A DNA stretch of 64,000 nucleotides from CAVVAL01 sp963742725 (GTDB lineage: Bacteria > Actinomycetota > Actinomycetes > Mycobacteriales > Cryptosporangiaceae). The position numbers and the translations under genes were made by a program. The notes under the pieces were generated by a model. That model did no database searches and was not told the DNA's origin. It was given only the letters and a program-made list of their open reading frames with translations. This document shows, one piece after another, positions 8,821 to 21,898 of this stretch. Numbering within the stretch: position 1 is the first letter of the stretch; each line of letters starts with the position of its first letter. The stretch lies in the NCBI GenBank assembly GCA_963742725.1, contig CAVUMX010000003.1, positions 1,426,001 to 1,490,000 of the forward strand. Direction: 5' to 3'.

Positions 8821-9540
8821 ATGATCGGAAAGCTACGAGCCGTCGTCCTGGACGCGCCCGATATCGCCGCCCTCACCGCCTTCTACACCGAGCTGGCGGG
8901 CTGGCGGCAGATCCACGCCGACGACGAGTGGACCACGATGACCACGGACGACGGCTGGCGGATCAGCGTCCAGTTCGCCCCCGACCACGTGCCGCCGCGC
9001 TGGCCGGACCCCGCTCACCCCCAGCAGGCACACCTCGACCTGCGCGTGCCCGACGTCGAAGCCGCGACCGCCCGTGCGGTCGAGCTGGGGGCGACCCTGC
9101 TCAGGAAGAACGAGACGTGGAACACACTGGCCGACCCGGCCGGGCACCCGTTCGACCTGTGCCTGAAAGCCGACGATCCGAGGACCACGGTCATGGGCGT
9201 CATGCTCGACTGCCCGGACACCAAGGCGCTGAGCACCTTCTATGCCGAGCTGCTCGGCAAGCCGATCACCTACGAGAGCGACGGCATGGCGATGGTCGGC
9301 CATGACGGCGAACAGCCCGTGACGTTCCAGCAGGTGGAGGAGTACACGGCGCCGCGGTGGCCCGATCCGGCGCACCCGCAGCAGTTCCACCTCGACATCG
9401 CGGTGGACGACGTCGACGCGGCCGAGACGGCCACGCTGGCCGCCGGCGCCACGCGGCTTCCCGGCGAAGGCGAGAACTGGCGCGTCTACGCCGATCCGGC
9501 GGGCAAGCCGTTCTGCTTGATCTGGAACGTGGACCAGTGA
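8821..9540 (+). CDS. VOC-family protein with two glyoxalase-like modules
   Basis: 239 residues made of two homologous VOC modules (about 1-120 and 122-239). Each carries the same landmark, RWPDPAHPQQ followed by H-L-D (near residues 60 and 178), and each ends with an ADPAGxPF motif. VOC proteins use paired beta-alpha-beta-beta-beta units to bind a metal or small ligand; actinomycete members of this two-module type are usually annotated only as glyoxalase/bleomycin-resistance-like. A direct resistance role is not shown. An SD-like GGGAG lies 6 bases before the ATG. The stop overlaps the next gene's GTG (GTGA), so it is translationally coupled to the glutamine-synthetase-like gene and may act on its product. 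Confidence 0.85.
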   Translation: MIGKLRAVVLDAPDIAALTAFYTELAGWRQIHADDEWTTMTTDDGWRISVQFAPDHVPPRWPDPAHPQQAHLDLRVPDVEAATARAVELGATLLRKNETWNTLADPAGHPFDLCLKADDPRTTVMGVMLDCPDTKALSTFYAELLGKPITYESDGMAMVGHDGEQPVTFQQVEEYTAPRWPDPAHPQQFHLDIAVDDVDAAETATLAAGATRLPGEGENWRVYADPAGKPFCLIWNVDQ

Positions 9541-10892
9541 CGGATGCCCGGGCGGAGGAACTGGCCGCGCAGCTCAGGACACGCGACGTGCACGGCGTCG
9601 TACTGGGCTATGTGGACACCGCCGGCATCACCAGGATCAAGACCGTGCCACTGCGCCGGCTGCCGGCCGTCGCGGCCCTGGGCGTGGGCATGTCGCCGGT
9701 GTTCGACACGTTCCTGTCCGACGACTCGGTCACCAGCACCGATCGCCTCGGCAGCCCCGACGGCGACCTGCGGCTCATCCCCGACCTCGACGCGCTGACC
9801 GTGCTCGCCGCCCAGCCGGGATGGGCGTGGGCGCCGGTCGACCGGATCACCCAGGACGGCGAGCCGTACGCCGCGTGCCACCGCACGTTCGCGCGGAATG
9901 CCGTGGCCCGCGCGGCCGAGGCCGGCCTGGGGTTCAAGCTGGCCATCGAGGTCGAATGGGCGCTGAGTCGCGGCCAGGCCGACGACTTCACCGCCGCCTG
10001 CGCCGGTCCCGCGTACGGGATGACCCGGCTGGTCGAGCTGAGCGACTACGCCCGTGACGTCCTCGTCGCGCTCGACGCCCAAGGGCTCGGCGTCGAGCAA
10101 CTGCACCCGGAGTACTCGGACGGGCAGTTCGAGGTATCGATCGAGGCAGCCGACCCCGTGGCGGCGGCCGACCAGAGCGTGGTCGTCCGGCAGACCATCC
10201 GCGCGGTGGCGGCGGCGCACGGTCTGCGCGCGTCGTTCGCGCCGTCGGTGGTCGCCGGGCACGTCGGCAACGGCGGCCACGTCCACCTGTCCGCGTGGCG
10301 TGACGGCGCGAACCTCTTCGCGGGCGGTCCCGGCCGGTACGGCATGACCGCCGACGCCGAGGCGTTCGCCGCCGGCATCCTCGATCAGCTGCCGGCGCTC
10401 TGCGCGATCGGGGCGCCGACTCCGGCCAGCTATCTGCGGCTCGTCCCGTCCCACTGGGCCGGCGTGTTCGCCTGCTGGGGCCGGGAGACCCGGGAGACCG
10501 CGCTGCGGCTCGTCACCGGGCTCGCCGGCACGGAAGGCCGTGCCGCGAACCTGGAGGTCAAGTGCGTCGACCTCGCGGCCAACCCGTACCTGCTGGCGGG
10601 TTCGCTCATCGCCGCCGGGCTGCACGGCATCGAGCAGGGTCTCCGGCTCCCGGACGAGGTGACCGGCGACCCCGCCCGCTTCTCCGGCGACGAGCTGACC
10701 GCCCGTGGCATCAGCCGGCTGCCGCAGACGCTGGACGACGCGACCGATGCCCTGTCCGGCAGCGCCGTCCTGCGGAGGGCGATGGGCGACACGCTGTTCG
10801 ACGCCGTGGTCGCCGTCCGCCGGGCGGAGGCCGAGCGGTTCCGGGACAGCACGGCCGAGGAGGTCGTGGCGGCGCTGCGGTGGGTCTACTGA
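9537..10892 (+). CDS. Glutamine synthetase-family protein (FluG C-terminal type)
   Basis: 451 residues from a GTG that overlaps the previous stop. It has the GS fold landmarks: the N-terminal domain ending near LTVLAAQPGWAWAPVDR, the catalytic barrel with EVEWAL (near 138), the ATP/ammonia loop GNGGHVHLSAW (near 245) and EVKCVDLAANPYLLAG (near 343). In true GlnA the loop is NGSGMHVH; the variant here and the short length point to a gamma-glutamyl-ligase-type relative that joins glutamate to an amine rather than housekeeping GlnA. The next gene, one base downstream, is an amidohydrolase. The same two domains are fused in fungal FluG and plant nodulin/GSI-like proteins. The amine substrate is unknown. 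Confidence 0.85.
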   Translation: MTDARAEELAAQLRTRDVHGVVLGYVDTAGITRIKTVPLRRLPAVAALGVGMSPVFDTFLSDDSVTSTDRLGSPDGDLRLIPDLDALTVLAAQPGWAWAPVDRITQDGEPYAACHRTFARNAVARAAEAGLGFKLAIEVEWALSRGQADDFTAACAGPAYGMTRLVELSDYARDVLVALDAQGLGVEQLHPEYSDGQFEVSIEAADPVAAADQSVVVRQTIRAVAAAHGLRASFAPSVVAGHVGNGGHVHLSAWRDGANLFAGGPGRYGMTADAEAFAAGILDQLPALCAIGAPTPASYLRLVPSHWAGVFACWGRETRETALRLVTGLAGTEGRAANLEVKCVDLAANPYLLAGSLIAAGLHGIEQGLRLPDEVTGDPARFSGDELTARGISRLPQTLDDATDALSGSAVLRRAMGDTLFDAVVAVRRAEAERFRDSTAEEVVAALRWVY

Positions 10893-10893
10893 C

Positions 10894-12003
10894 ATGGGTA
10901 CCGCGGTGGTGCTCGAACGCCTACGCCTCATCGATCACCACTGTCACGGCGTGGTCCGGCACGAACTGGACCGGCCCGGCTTCGAGGCGCTGCTGAGCGA
11001 GGCCGGCCCTCCGCCGCCCGGCGTCACCCATTTCGACACCCCGCTCGGCGTCGCGGTCCGCCGGCACTGCGCGCCGGTGCTCGACCTCGATCCGCACGCC
11101 AGTCCGGATGCGTACCTGGATCGCCGGTCCGCGCTCGGCGTCGTCGAGGTGACGGCGCGGTTGCTGCGGGCGGCCGGCGCCCAGACACTGCTCGTCGACA
11201 CGGGCTACCGCGGCGACGAGCTGCTCTCACCCGGCGAACTCGGGGCCGCTGCCGGTGCGGACGCGCACGAGATCGTCCGGCTCGAATCCGTCGCGGAGGT
11301 GCTGGCCGGGCGTGGGGTGGAGGCCAGCCGGTTCCTGGACCAGTACGCGGAGGCGCTCGCCGCGTCCGGCGCGGTGGGGTTCAAGTCGATCGCCGCGTAC
11401 CGGTACGGGTTCGACTTCGACCCTCGGCCGCCGTCCCGCGACGAGGTCGCGTCGGCCGTGGGGGAGTGGCTGCGCGGGGGAGCGCCGTACCGGCTCGCCG
11501 ATCCGACGCTGATCCGGGCACTGCTGTGGACGGCCGTCGAGCTGGGCCGGCCCCTCCAGTTCCACGTCGGGTACGGGGACGCCGACATCCGCCTGCACCG
11601 GACCAACCCGTCGCTGCTCACCGACTTCCTGCGCGCCGTGCCGCACCGGGTGCCCGTGGTGCTGCTGCACTGCTGGCCGTACCAGCGCGAAGCCAGCTAC
11701 CTCACGGCCGTACTGCCGCACGCGTACCTCGACGTCGGGCTCACGCTGACCCACGTCGGTCCGAGCCGCGCCGTGGCCGTCCTCGCCGAGGCCCTCGAAG
11801 TGACGCCGTTCGGCAAGATGCTCTACTCGTCCGACGCGTTCGGCCTGCCCGAGCTGTACCACCTCGGTGCGCTCGGATTCCGGCGCGCGCTCACCGACCT
11901 GCTCGACGCCCGGATCACCGCCGGCGAATGGTCCGCCGACGACGCGGTGCGACTCGCCCGGATGATCGGAGTCGAGAACGCGACACGCGTCTACGGCCTG
12001 TGA
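10894..12003 (+). CDS. Amidohydrolase family protein (FluG N-terminal type)
   Basis: 369 residues of the metal-dependent amidohydrolase superfamily. The first metal-binding pair is IDHHCHG (near 15); later come FKSIAAYR (a Lys in the central strand, near 166), a barrel His in LQFHVGYGD, another in LLHCWPY, and the late Asp strand LYSSDAFGLPE (near 313). This order is that of the amidohydrolase_2 proteins found as the N-terminal half of FluG. It would hydrolyse an amide or decarboxylate an acid in the cytoplasm. It starts at the ATG one base after the stop of the glutamine-synthetase-like gene; together they look like a split FluG, perhaps making and breaking a gamma-glutamyl bond in one amine pathway. 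Confidence 0.85.
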   Translation: MGTAVVLERLRLIDHHCHGVVRHELDRPGFEALLSEAGPPPPGVTHFDTPLGVAVRRHCAPVLDLDPHASPDAYLDRRSALGVVEVTARLLRAAGAQTLLVDTGYRGDELLSPGELGAAAGADAHEIVRLESVAEVLAGRGVEASRFLDQYAEALAASGAVGFKSIAAYRYGFDFDPRPPSRDEVASAVGEWLRGGAPYRLADPTLIRALLWTAVELGRPLQFHVGYGDADIRLHRTNPSLLTDFLRAVPHRVPVVLLHCWPYQREASYLTAVLPHAYLDVGLTLTHVGPSRAVAVLAEALEVTPFGKMLYSSDAFGLPELYHLGALGFRRALTDLLDARITAGEWSADDAVRLARMIGVENATRVYGL

Positions 12004-12043
12004 CGGCCTACCCTCGACGGAGGGATTGCCGCTGGAGGCCGCC

Positions 12044-12562
12044 ATGAGCGATCGCATCGGGGACTACCGTGATCCGTTCTGGAACGCGCGCGACAAAAGG
12101 ATCCGAAAGGCTCATCTCGACGCCATCGCGGCGACCGGACGGATCAACGACCTGAACGCGGACATCGCCAGCAAGCGGCGCGCCGAGTACCTCCAGACCT
12201 GCCTCGACGACGTCTACCGCGAGCGGGCCACGGTGCTGGTCGCGCTGGCCACGGTGACCGCCCCGGGAAAGGGCGAATGGGCCGAGCGCCTGGAGGCGAT
12301 CACCCTGACCCGCGCGCCGGCGCTCGACGAACTCGACCAGCTGCGCCAGGACGTGGAACGGCTGCGCCGCATGTTCACCTACACGCCGCGTGGTCCCGGG
12401 CTCGACGACGGCTCGATCAACCCCGTCCTGCTGCGGATGCAGTGGGAGGAAGAGGAAAGGGCAGCCCGGAGCCGCGACTACGCGAGCCAGTTCGACCCGG
12501 TCATCGCCGGCCTGGGAAGCATGATCGACGCGGTACGAAGGTACGTCTCAGCCCGCGACTGA
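12044..12562 (+). CDS. Hypothetical protein, helical
   Basis: 172 residues from an ATG with GGAGG five bases upstream (12034-12038); an alternative TTG at 12026 has poor spacing. The protein is charged, rich in Arg, Glu and Asp, has no membrane segment or signal peptide, and looks mostly alpha-helical with possible coiled coil (residues 80-110, ALDELDQLRQDVERLRR). I recognise no domain. It lies 40 bp after the amidohydrolase stop and may be the last gene of the VOC/FluG-like operon. Codon use is normal for the region, so it is probably a real gene. Confidence 0.6.
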   Translation: MSDRIGDYRDPFWNARDKRIRKAHLDAIAATGRINDLNADIASKRRAEYLQTCLDDVYRERATVLVALATVTAPGKGEWAERLEAITLTRAPALDELDQLRQDVERLRRMFTYTPRGPGLDDGSINPVLLRMQWEEEERAARSRDYASQFDPVIAGLGSMIDAVRRYVSARD

Positions 12563-12573
12563 GGTTGGGCACG

Positions 12574-12834
12574 TCAAGCGGCGCCGGTGGTTCCCGTTAC
12601 CTTGGCGACGACCCGCCGCAGGACGTCAAGAGCGTGTTCGGCCTCGTCACGGGGGACAGGCGCGGTCTGCTCGGCCACGAACCGTGCGAGCGCCTCACGC
12701 ATGACGTCCGAACGCCGTGCGCCCGTCCGGGTGGCGCGACCACGCGGCCAGTCTCGGCCATACCCATCACGATCAGCAACAACTCGCCATCCCGGGCGGC
12801 GTCGAGAAACTCGGGCTCCGGAAAGAGCGCGCAC
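12574..12834 (-). pseudogene. Probable remnant of a ribbon-helix-helix (antitoxin-like) gene
   Basis: The last 50 or so codons (RTGARRSDVMREALARF near the middle) match the second half of a CopG/RHH DNA-binding domain, with the typical TGxRRSDVxREAL helix. The upstream strand-helix part is not in this frame. A coding-like segment (GELLLIVMGMAETGRV) sits in another frame immediately upstream and joins to it only if two bases are removed or one is added near 12735. No toxin gene is adjacent. Best read as a degraded antitoxin-type regulator, but a short functional protein with an unseen start cannot be excluded. Confidence 0.35.
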
Positions 12835-13149
12835 GTTTCCGGTCGGGGCCGGGTGCGCCGGGGATTCCCGGTCGGCGGCGACGTCGGGCGGACGTCCGTT
12901 CCATTGTGGTCAGACGCGGCCCGCGCCAGCTGACCCGCGCGCCGACGGAAGCGGTCGGTGTCATCGCCTCCCGGGTGCCTGACCTGGGCCGTTGGCGCGG
13001 CAGGCCGGCACCGGCCGGTGACTCCCGTGCGGCCAGCGGATCGCTTCGGCGCGCACCAGCGGCCATTTCCGCCCCGTCACCTGGACGCTTAGCTAGCTAG
13101 GCACGCATGTTGCGCGGCGACCCTACGATCGCCTCCCAGGAGGTGGGTC
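12835..13149. other. Intergenic stretch with no recognised gene
   Basis: 315 bp between the RHH remnant and the SanA-like gene. Open frames here have poor third-position bias and no recognisable domain. An AGGAGG (13136-13141) at the right edge is the ribosome binding site of the next gene. No repeat or hairpin stood out. Confidence 0.5.
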
Positions 13150-13815
13150 GTGGCGCCGATCGAACGTGCGGCGAATCGGCGGCGCGTGGTAGCCGCGGGC
13201 CTTGTCGCTGTGCTCCTGGTCAGCCTCCCGTGGCTGTGGACGCGGATCGCAGCCCACGGCCACCTGTACGGCGAGGCCGACGCGCCGGCCGCGGACGTCG
13301 TCATCGTCCTGGGTACCGAAGTGGCAGCGGGCAAGCCTGGAACGCGGCTCGGCGGCCGGCTGCGGACCGCCGTCGCGCTCGTCCACAGCGGGCGGGCGCG
13401 GGTCGTCCTCGTGTCGGGGGATGGAAGCGGTGCGTCCGGCGACGAGCCGGCGGCGATGACCTCGTACCTGACCGCTCGCGGCATCGACCCGCGGCACGTG
13501 GTCGCCGACCCGTTCGGCCTCGACACCTACGACACCTGCGCCCGCGCGCGCGAGGTGTACGGGGTCACGCGAGCCTTGATCGTGACGCAGTCCTACCACC
13601 TCGCGCGGGCGGTGACGCTGTGTCGACATCTCGGCCTCGACGTCGACGGAGTGGAAGCCAGCTGTCCCGACTGCTCGCTGACGTTGCTCGCCCAGAAGAC
13701 CGTCCGCGACTACTTCGCCTGCGGAAAGGCCGTCTGGGACGCCGTACGGCGCAGGCCGCCGGCGGTCCGGTCGCCCGGGAGCCCAGCCGTCCGGGACGGA
13801 CTACGCGGAAGCTGA
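13150..13815 (+). CDS. SanA/YdcF-like DUF218 membrane-anchored protein
   Basis: 221 residues from a GTG eight bases after AGGAGG. One N-terminal transmembrane helix (residues 13-30) anchors an extracytoplasmic DUF218 domain: VIVLGTEV (near 50), a glycine-containing second strand (VVLVSGDGSG) and TQSYHLARAVTLCRHLG (near 147). Family members such as SanA and ElyC in E. coli affect envelope permeability and peptidoglycan or antigen metabolism; the biochemical reaction is unknown. Cysteines near the end (CPDCS) could form a disulfide outside the membrane. The 3' end overlaps the convergent methyltransferase gene by 15 bp. Confidence 0.8.
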   Translation: MAPIERAANRRRVVAAGLVAVLLVSLPWLWTRIAAHGHLYGEADAPAADVVIVLGTEVAAGKPGTRLGGRLRTAVALVHSGRARVVLVSGDGSGASGDEPAAMTSYLTARGIDPRHVVADPFGLDTYDTCARAREVYGVTRALIVTQSYHLARAVTLCRHLGLDVDGVEASCPDCSLTLLAQKTVRDYFACGKAVWDAVRRRPPAVRSPGSPAVRDGLRGS

Positions 13816-14445
13816 CCGCGCCACCAGGCGCTCGATGACACCGGCGCGCAGCCGGTCGTGCGCCAGGACGTCGAACTCGCCGTTCATCACGTGCAGCCCT
13901 GGTCGTCGGGTCAGATGCTCACCCTTGGTACGGGACGGGATGAACTCCACGACGCGCTGCAGCCACAGCAGCGGCTTGACCGTGCTGCCGACGTGGTCGA
14001 CCAGTATCAGGCGCCCGCCGGGTTTGAGCACCCGTTTCATCTCGGCGATGGCCCGGGCCTCGTCGGGCACGCTGCACAACGCGTAGGTGCAGACGACGGT
14101 GTCGAAGGAGCTGTCCGCGAAGGGGAGGTTCTGGGCGTCGCCCTCCTTCAACTCGACGGTGCGTCCTATCCGCTGCGCGCGGCGCTCGGCCAGGGCGAGC
14201 ATCTCCGGGCTGAGATCGACTCCGGTGAAACGGACCTCGGCCGGGTAGTGCGGCAGGTTGAGTCCGGTGCCGATGGCGACCTCGAGTGTGTCGCCGGTGG
14301 CCTGCGAGCACGCCCAGCCGCGATGCTCGGCGCCGAAGACCCGTCGCTCCCAGAAGTCCATCGCCTGGTCGTACGTCGGAGCCTCTTTCGCATAGGTCCG
14401 ACGTCGGACGTCGTTCAGCCGGGCCTGCTCGCTCTCATCGGTCAT
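13801..14445 (-). CDS. Class I SAM-dependent methyltransferase
   Basis: 214 residues from the ATG at 14445 (the in-frame ATG 12 codons earlier gives an atypical leader). It has the Rossmann-fold motifs of Methyltransf_11/UbiE-like enzymes: motif I LEVAIGTGLNLP (near 57), the acidic end of strand 2 (GVDLSPEML), motif II DTVVCTYALCSVP, and motif III LKPGGRLILVDHV. The Ala-Ile-Gly variant of motif I and the Gly-Thr-Gly-Leu-Asn run are typical of phospholipid- or quinone-related methyltransferases of about 210 residues. Acceptor unknown. Both neighbours on the same strand are separated by a hairpin, so it is probably monocistronic. Confidence 0.8.
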   Translation of the reverse strand: MTDESEQARLNDVRRRTYAKEAPTYDQAMDFWERRVFGAEHRGWACSQATGDTLEVAIGTGLNLPHYPAEVRFTGVDLSPEMLALAERRAQRIGRTVELKEGDAQNLPFADSSFDTVVCTYALCSVPDEARAIAEMKRVLKPGGRLILVDHVGSTVKPLLWLQRVVEFIPSRTKGEHLTRRPGLHVMNGEFDVLAHDRLRAGVIERLVARSASA

Positions 14446-14507
14446 GGCCTGACGGTATGCCCACCGTCCCGACGACCTCACGCATCCAGCGCGTGCACCG
14501 CATGGTT

Positions 14508-14546
14508 CGGGTGGGATCCGCGATCGTGACTCGCGAATCCCACCCG
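14508..14546 (-). terminator. Hairpin terminator of the small surface protein gene
   Basis: A 16-bp inverted repeat with one mismatch (14508-14523 with 14531-14546) around a 7-base loop lies 14 bp past the stop codon of the gene read leftward into it. Confidence 0.6.
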
Positions 14547-14559
14547 GGTTGAGCGGCGG

Positions 14560-14871
14560 TCAGCTGGCGCCAGCGCCTTGGGGCGTCAGCGGGGCGCCGC
14601 GTGGCTGGCGTCGCCGCAGTGCGAGAGCTGCGCCGCCCGTGAGCATCGCGCCCAGTGCCGCGGCCAGACCCATCTGCGTGATCTCCGTGCCAGTGTCGTC
14701 GACGGGGACCTTGACCTCCTTGACCACGACGGTGGCCGATTTCGCCGGCGGGCTGCCAGCGCAGTCGCAGGTCGGCTTGGCCGCTGCCGGTAGTGATGCC
14801 GTCGCCAGGAGAAACGCGACCGCTCCGGCCGTTGCGAGCCCGTTTGCGATGTGGCGTGACATGTGCTTCAT
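14560..14871 (-). CDS. Small exported protein with C-terminal membrane anchor
   Basis: 103 residues from an ATG preceded by GAGGAGG. A signal peptide (hydrophobic run at residues 12-30, cleavage near AAA-KP) is followed by a short extracytoplasmic stretch with a CDC pair, a Val/Lys-rich segment, one transmembrane helix (about residues 70-88) and an RRR-containing tail. The layout resembles sortase substrates, but there is no LPxTG motif before the helix, so it is more likely a plain type I membrane protein. Function unknown. It is divergent from the LAL regulator across 219 bp in which no clear promoter or operator was found. Confidence 0.6.
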   Translation of the reverse strand: MKHMSRHIANGLATAGAVAFLLATASLPAAAKPTCDCAGSPPAKSATVVVKEVKVPVDDTGTEITQMGLAAALGAMLTGGAALALRRRQPRGAPLTPQGAGAS

Positions 14872-15090
14872 GATCTGCCTCCTCAGGCGTGATTTCCGAT
14901 GGGCCCAACACTGCGGGCCGCGATACCCGCGCCACATCGAGGACCAACCCTCAGATCGGCGCGCTGGCCCCTTAGTGCCGGATCGTGACTCGGCGCGCGG
15001 TTCTGCGGGGCAAAAGGGACGAGAGAGCTGGCCGTAAAAGGTTGCCGGACGATCGGCGATCAAGGGTCGTCACGGTGGGAGACTGGCCGG

Positions 15091-17971
15091 GTGGCGGTCA
15101 GCGCCGAACTGGGCCGCCCGCGGCCGGTCGGGCGCGTCGCCGAGGTTGCGGGTGTGGTGGGTCTCGTGCGTGACGCCGCTGGCGGTCACCCGGGAGCGCT
15201 GCTGGTGTCCGGCGAAGCTGGAGTCGGCAAGACAGCCTTGGCGCGGGAGGCCTGTTCACAGGTCACGGACGTGGCCGAGGTGCTGTGGGCGCAATGCCTG
15301 CCCTTGACGTCGCTAGCCGTCCCGTTCCTCCCACTCACGTCGGCGCTACGGCAGTGGGCGGCGGGCCGCGACGTGCCAGTTCCGGTGATGCGCCCGTCCG
15401 CTGACCGCGCGGCGGGCGACTGTCCGGTGGAGTTCGACGCTTGGCTCGACGACCTGTGTGACACGCGCCCGGTGCTGCTCGCGGTGGACGACCTGCACTG
15501 GGCGGACCAGAGCACGCTCGACGTGCTGATGTACGTCATCGCAGGACTGGCCGGCCGGCGCCTGGCCGTCGTGACGACGGCTCGTACAGGCGAGGTCGGG
15601 GAGGGGCACCCGCTGCGGCGGTGGCTGGCCGACGTCCGCCGGTTGCCTGGGGTCGGCGAGCTCGGCCTCGGCCGGCTGGACCGTGTGGCCACGGCCGCGC
15701 AGATGGCCGGGCTCCTGCAACAACCACCGCATCAGAGCCTGGTCGACGGGGTGTTCGCCCGCACGCAGGGCAACGCGTACATGACGACGCTGCTGGTCCG
15801 GGGCCTACCACCTGATTCCGTGTCGCTACCGGCCGGGCTGCCGATCGAGTTGCGGGACGCCGTGGCCCACGCCTGGCACGGACTGTCGCTGCCTGCCCGC
15901 GAGCTGACCCGGCTGATCGCGGTAGCGGGTCACCCTCAGCGTGCTGACCAACTTCGGGCGGTCGCGGGTGCCACCGGAATCGACGGCGACGTGGTTCGGC
16001 TGTTGCGTGCGGCCGTGGATGGCGCCGTCCTGCACGTTGTTGCCGATGGCGGGTACTGGTTCGTCCACCCCCTGCTGGCGGAGGTGCTGGAGGAGGGTCT
16101 GCTGCCGGAGGAGCGGCGGACCCTGCACGCGGCGTTCGCGGCCGCGTTGGCTCCGGAAGGCCTCGCGCTGGGGCAGCTCGATGTCGAGCAGGCCGTTGAC
16201 CTCGCCGACCACCATCACCGCGCGGGACACCGGCCGGAGGCCTACGAGTGGGCGTTGCGGGGCGCCGAGGCTGCTGGACGCGCGGGCGGCGCGACGGAGA
16301 TGCTGCGGCTGCTGCGACGGGCGCTGGCGCTCCGCGACGAGGTGCCGGACGCCGTATCCCGTGTCGACCTGCTGCATCAGATCAGGGCGGCGGCCGAGCG
16401 GGCTGGCGCGTACGAGGAGGAACTGGCTGCGGTCGAGGACCTGCTGGTGCTGGTAGACCGCGAATCGGAGCCGTTGCTTGCCGCAGAACTGCTCGTGCGG
16501 CGGGGTGAGCTCCGGCTCTCCACCGGCGTGGAGTTCGCGGGCCTGGCCAACATACGGGAAGCGGTCGAACTGTCGTCCACGCATCCGGAGAGTGCCGTTC
16601 ACGCGTGGGCGATGGGGGAACTGGCACACGCCGAGCTGTGGCACGGCGTGGAATCGGGCCACGCGAGGGCCGGGGAGGCGGTCCAGCTCGCGCGACGTTG
16701 TGGCTCGCCCAGGTCACTGTCGTACGCGCTGACGGCGAAAGCGATGTCGCGAGCCATCCTGGAGGACGGCGGCGGCATGGCCGAAGCGGAGGAGGCGCAG
16801 GCAGCGGCCGCGGAGGCCGGGGACTTCTGGGCGTTCGTCAATGCCACCCTGTGGTGGGGCAACTGCTTGGACGGTGCGGCGAGCCGGCAGGTGAACGAGA
16901 TCTGGCGGCAGGGCCGCGAACGGATGACCGCGCTCGGTGCGCCGCACACGTACGTCGCATGGCTCTCCTCGTGCGAGGCCGTCGGCCTCCTCCAGCTGGG
17001 ACAGTGGCGCGCCTGCGTCGATCGGTTGCGAGTGGTGCTCGGGTCGACGCCCGGCCCGCTGGCCGACACGAATGCCCGGCTGCGAGCGGCCCAGCTCGCC
17101 ACGCGGCAAGGCCGGTTGGGGGAAGCCGAGGCGCACCTCGCTCGCGCCGAGGAGCTGTTCGCCGAGCATTCCAGGTTTCTCGCCTTGAACTTTGATGCGG
17201 TCCGGGCCGAGCTTGCGCTGGCCGTCGGCGACACCGACCGGGCGATGACGGTTGCTCTGGCAGGTGTCGAGGGAGAGGGGCTGCTGCCTGACGAGGCCGA
17301 TCGGCTCATCCCGTTCGCGGCCCGTGCCGCCGCGGACCAGGCGCAGGCGCTCCGCGACCGTGGTGAGGACCCCGCGCCTGCGGTGTCGCGCCTGCGTGAG
17401 ATGCGTCGCCGGTACCCGACCATCACCGAGGAGCCTGGACCTGGGGTGATGTACAAGTCACAGGTCCGCGCTCTGCAGGCGCTCTACGACGCCGAGATGC
17501 TGCGGGGTCTGGCCGACGGTGGACGCGGCCGCCGGATGGATCATGGCGGCGGAGGCCTGCGCCGAGGGAGAGATCCGTTGGGACGAGGCATACGCGTGGT
17601 GGCGGGCTGCCGAGGCGGCGCAGGAACGGCCAGCCCGGGACGCGGCGCTGCGTCGGGCCTACGCGCTGGCCGTCGACCTCGAGGCGGCACCGCTGCTGGC
17701 GGACATCGAGTCCCTGGCGGGCACCGCGCGGGTGTCGCTGGACCCGATCGGCCACGGCGAGGCAGCCGCCTCTTTGCCGGGCCTCACCCGCCGGGAGCGG
17801 GAGATCCTGACCTACGTCGTCGCCGGGCGAACGTACGGCGAGATCGCCACCGAGCTCTACGTCAGCGAGAAGACCGTGAGCGTGCACATCTCGAACATGC
17901 TTCGCAAGACCGGGACGTCGAGCCGCATCGAGCTGGCGCAGCTGGCCCGCCGGTTGACCGGTCGGCTCTGA
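15091..17971 (+). CDS. LAL-type LuxR regulator (AAA ATPase plus HTH), broken by a +1 frameshift at 17518
   Basis: The N-terminal 809 or so codons carry Walker A GEAGVGKTAL (near 45), Walker B VLLAVDDLHWAD (near 130) and a long helical repeat region, the STAND-ATPase architecture of large LuxR (LAL) regulators. At 17518 the frame is lost. The next frame, from 17519, continues without a gap into the LuxR HTH (LTRREREILTYVVAG and SEKTVSVHISNMLRK) and stops at 17971. Deleting one G at 17518-17519 gives a continuous protein of about 959 residues. As written, translation in the first frame runs to 18144 and ends in Arg/Gly-rich sequence without an HTH. LAL proteins activate metabolite clusters or sugar regulons in response to a ligand. 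If intact it would be the only obvious candidate activator for the cluster downstream. Confidence 0.8.
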
Positions 17972-17983
17972 CGGCGCGTGCGG

Positions 17984-21778
<3,795 letters not shown>

Positions 21779-21898
21779 GGCGTGATCCTCGGTGTGGTTT
21801 GGAGTCCGCTCCACTCTTTCAGAGTCTGGTGGTCTGCGGCTCGAGCGGGGGTGGAATTGGGTATCGTGCCGCGACCGCCACGGCCCGAGAGGACCGCC

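Noticed and set aside
21779..21898. Possible cobalamin riboswitch before metH
   Set aside because: Only 120 bp separate two divergent starts and no B12-box-like segment or fitting hairpin set was seen.
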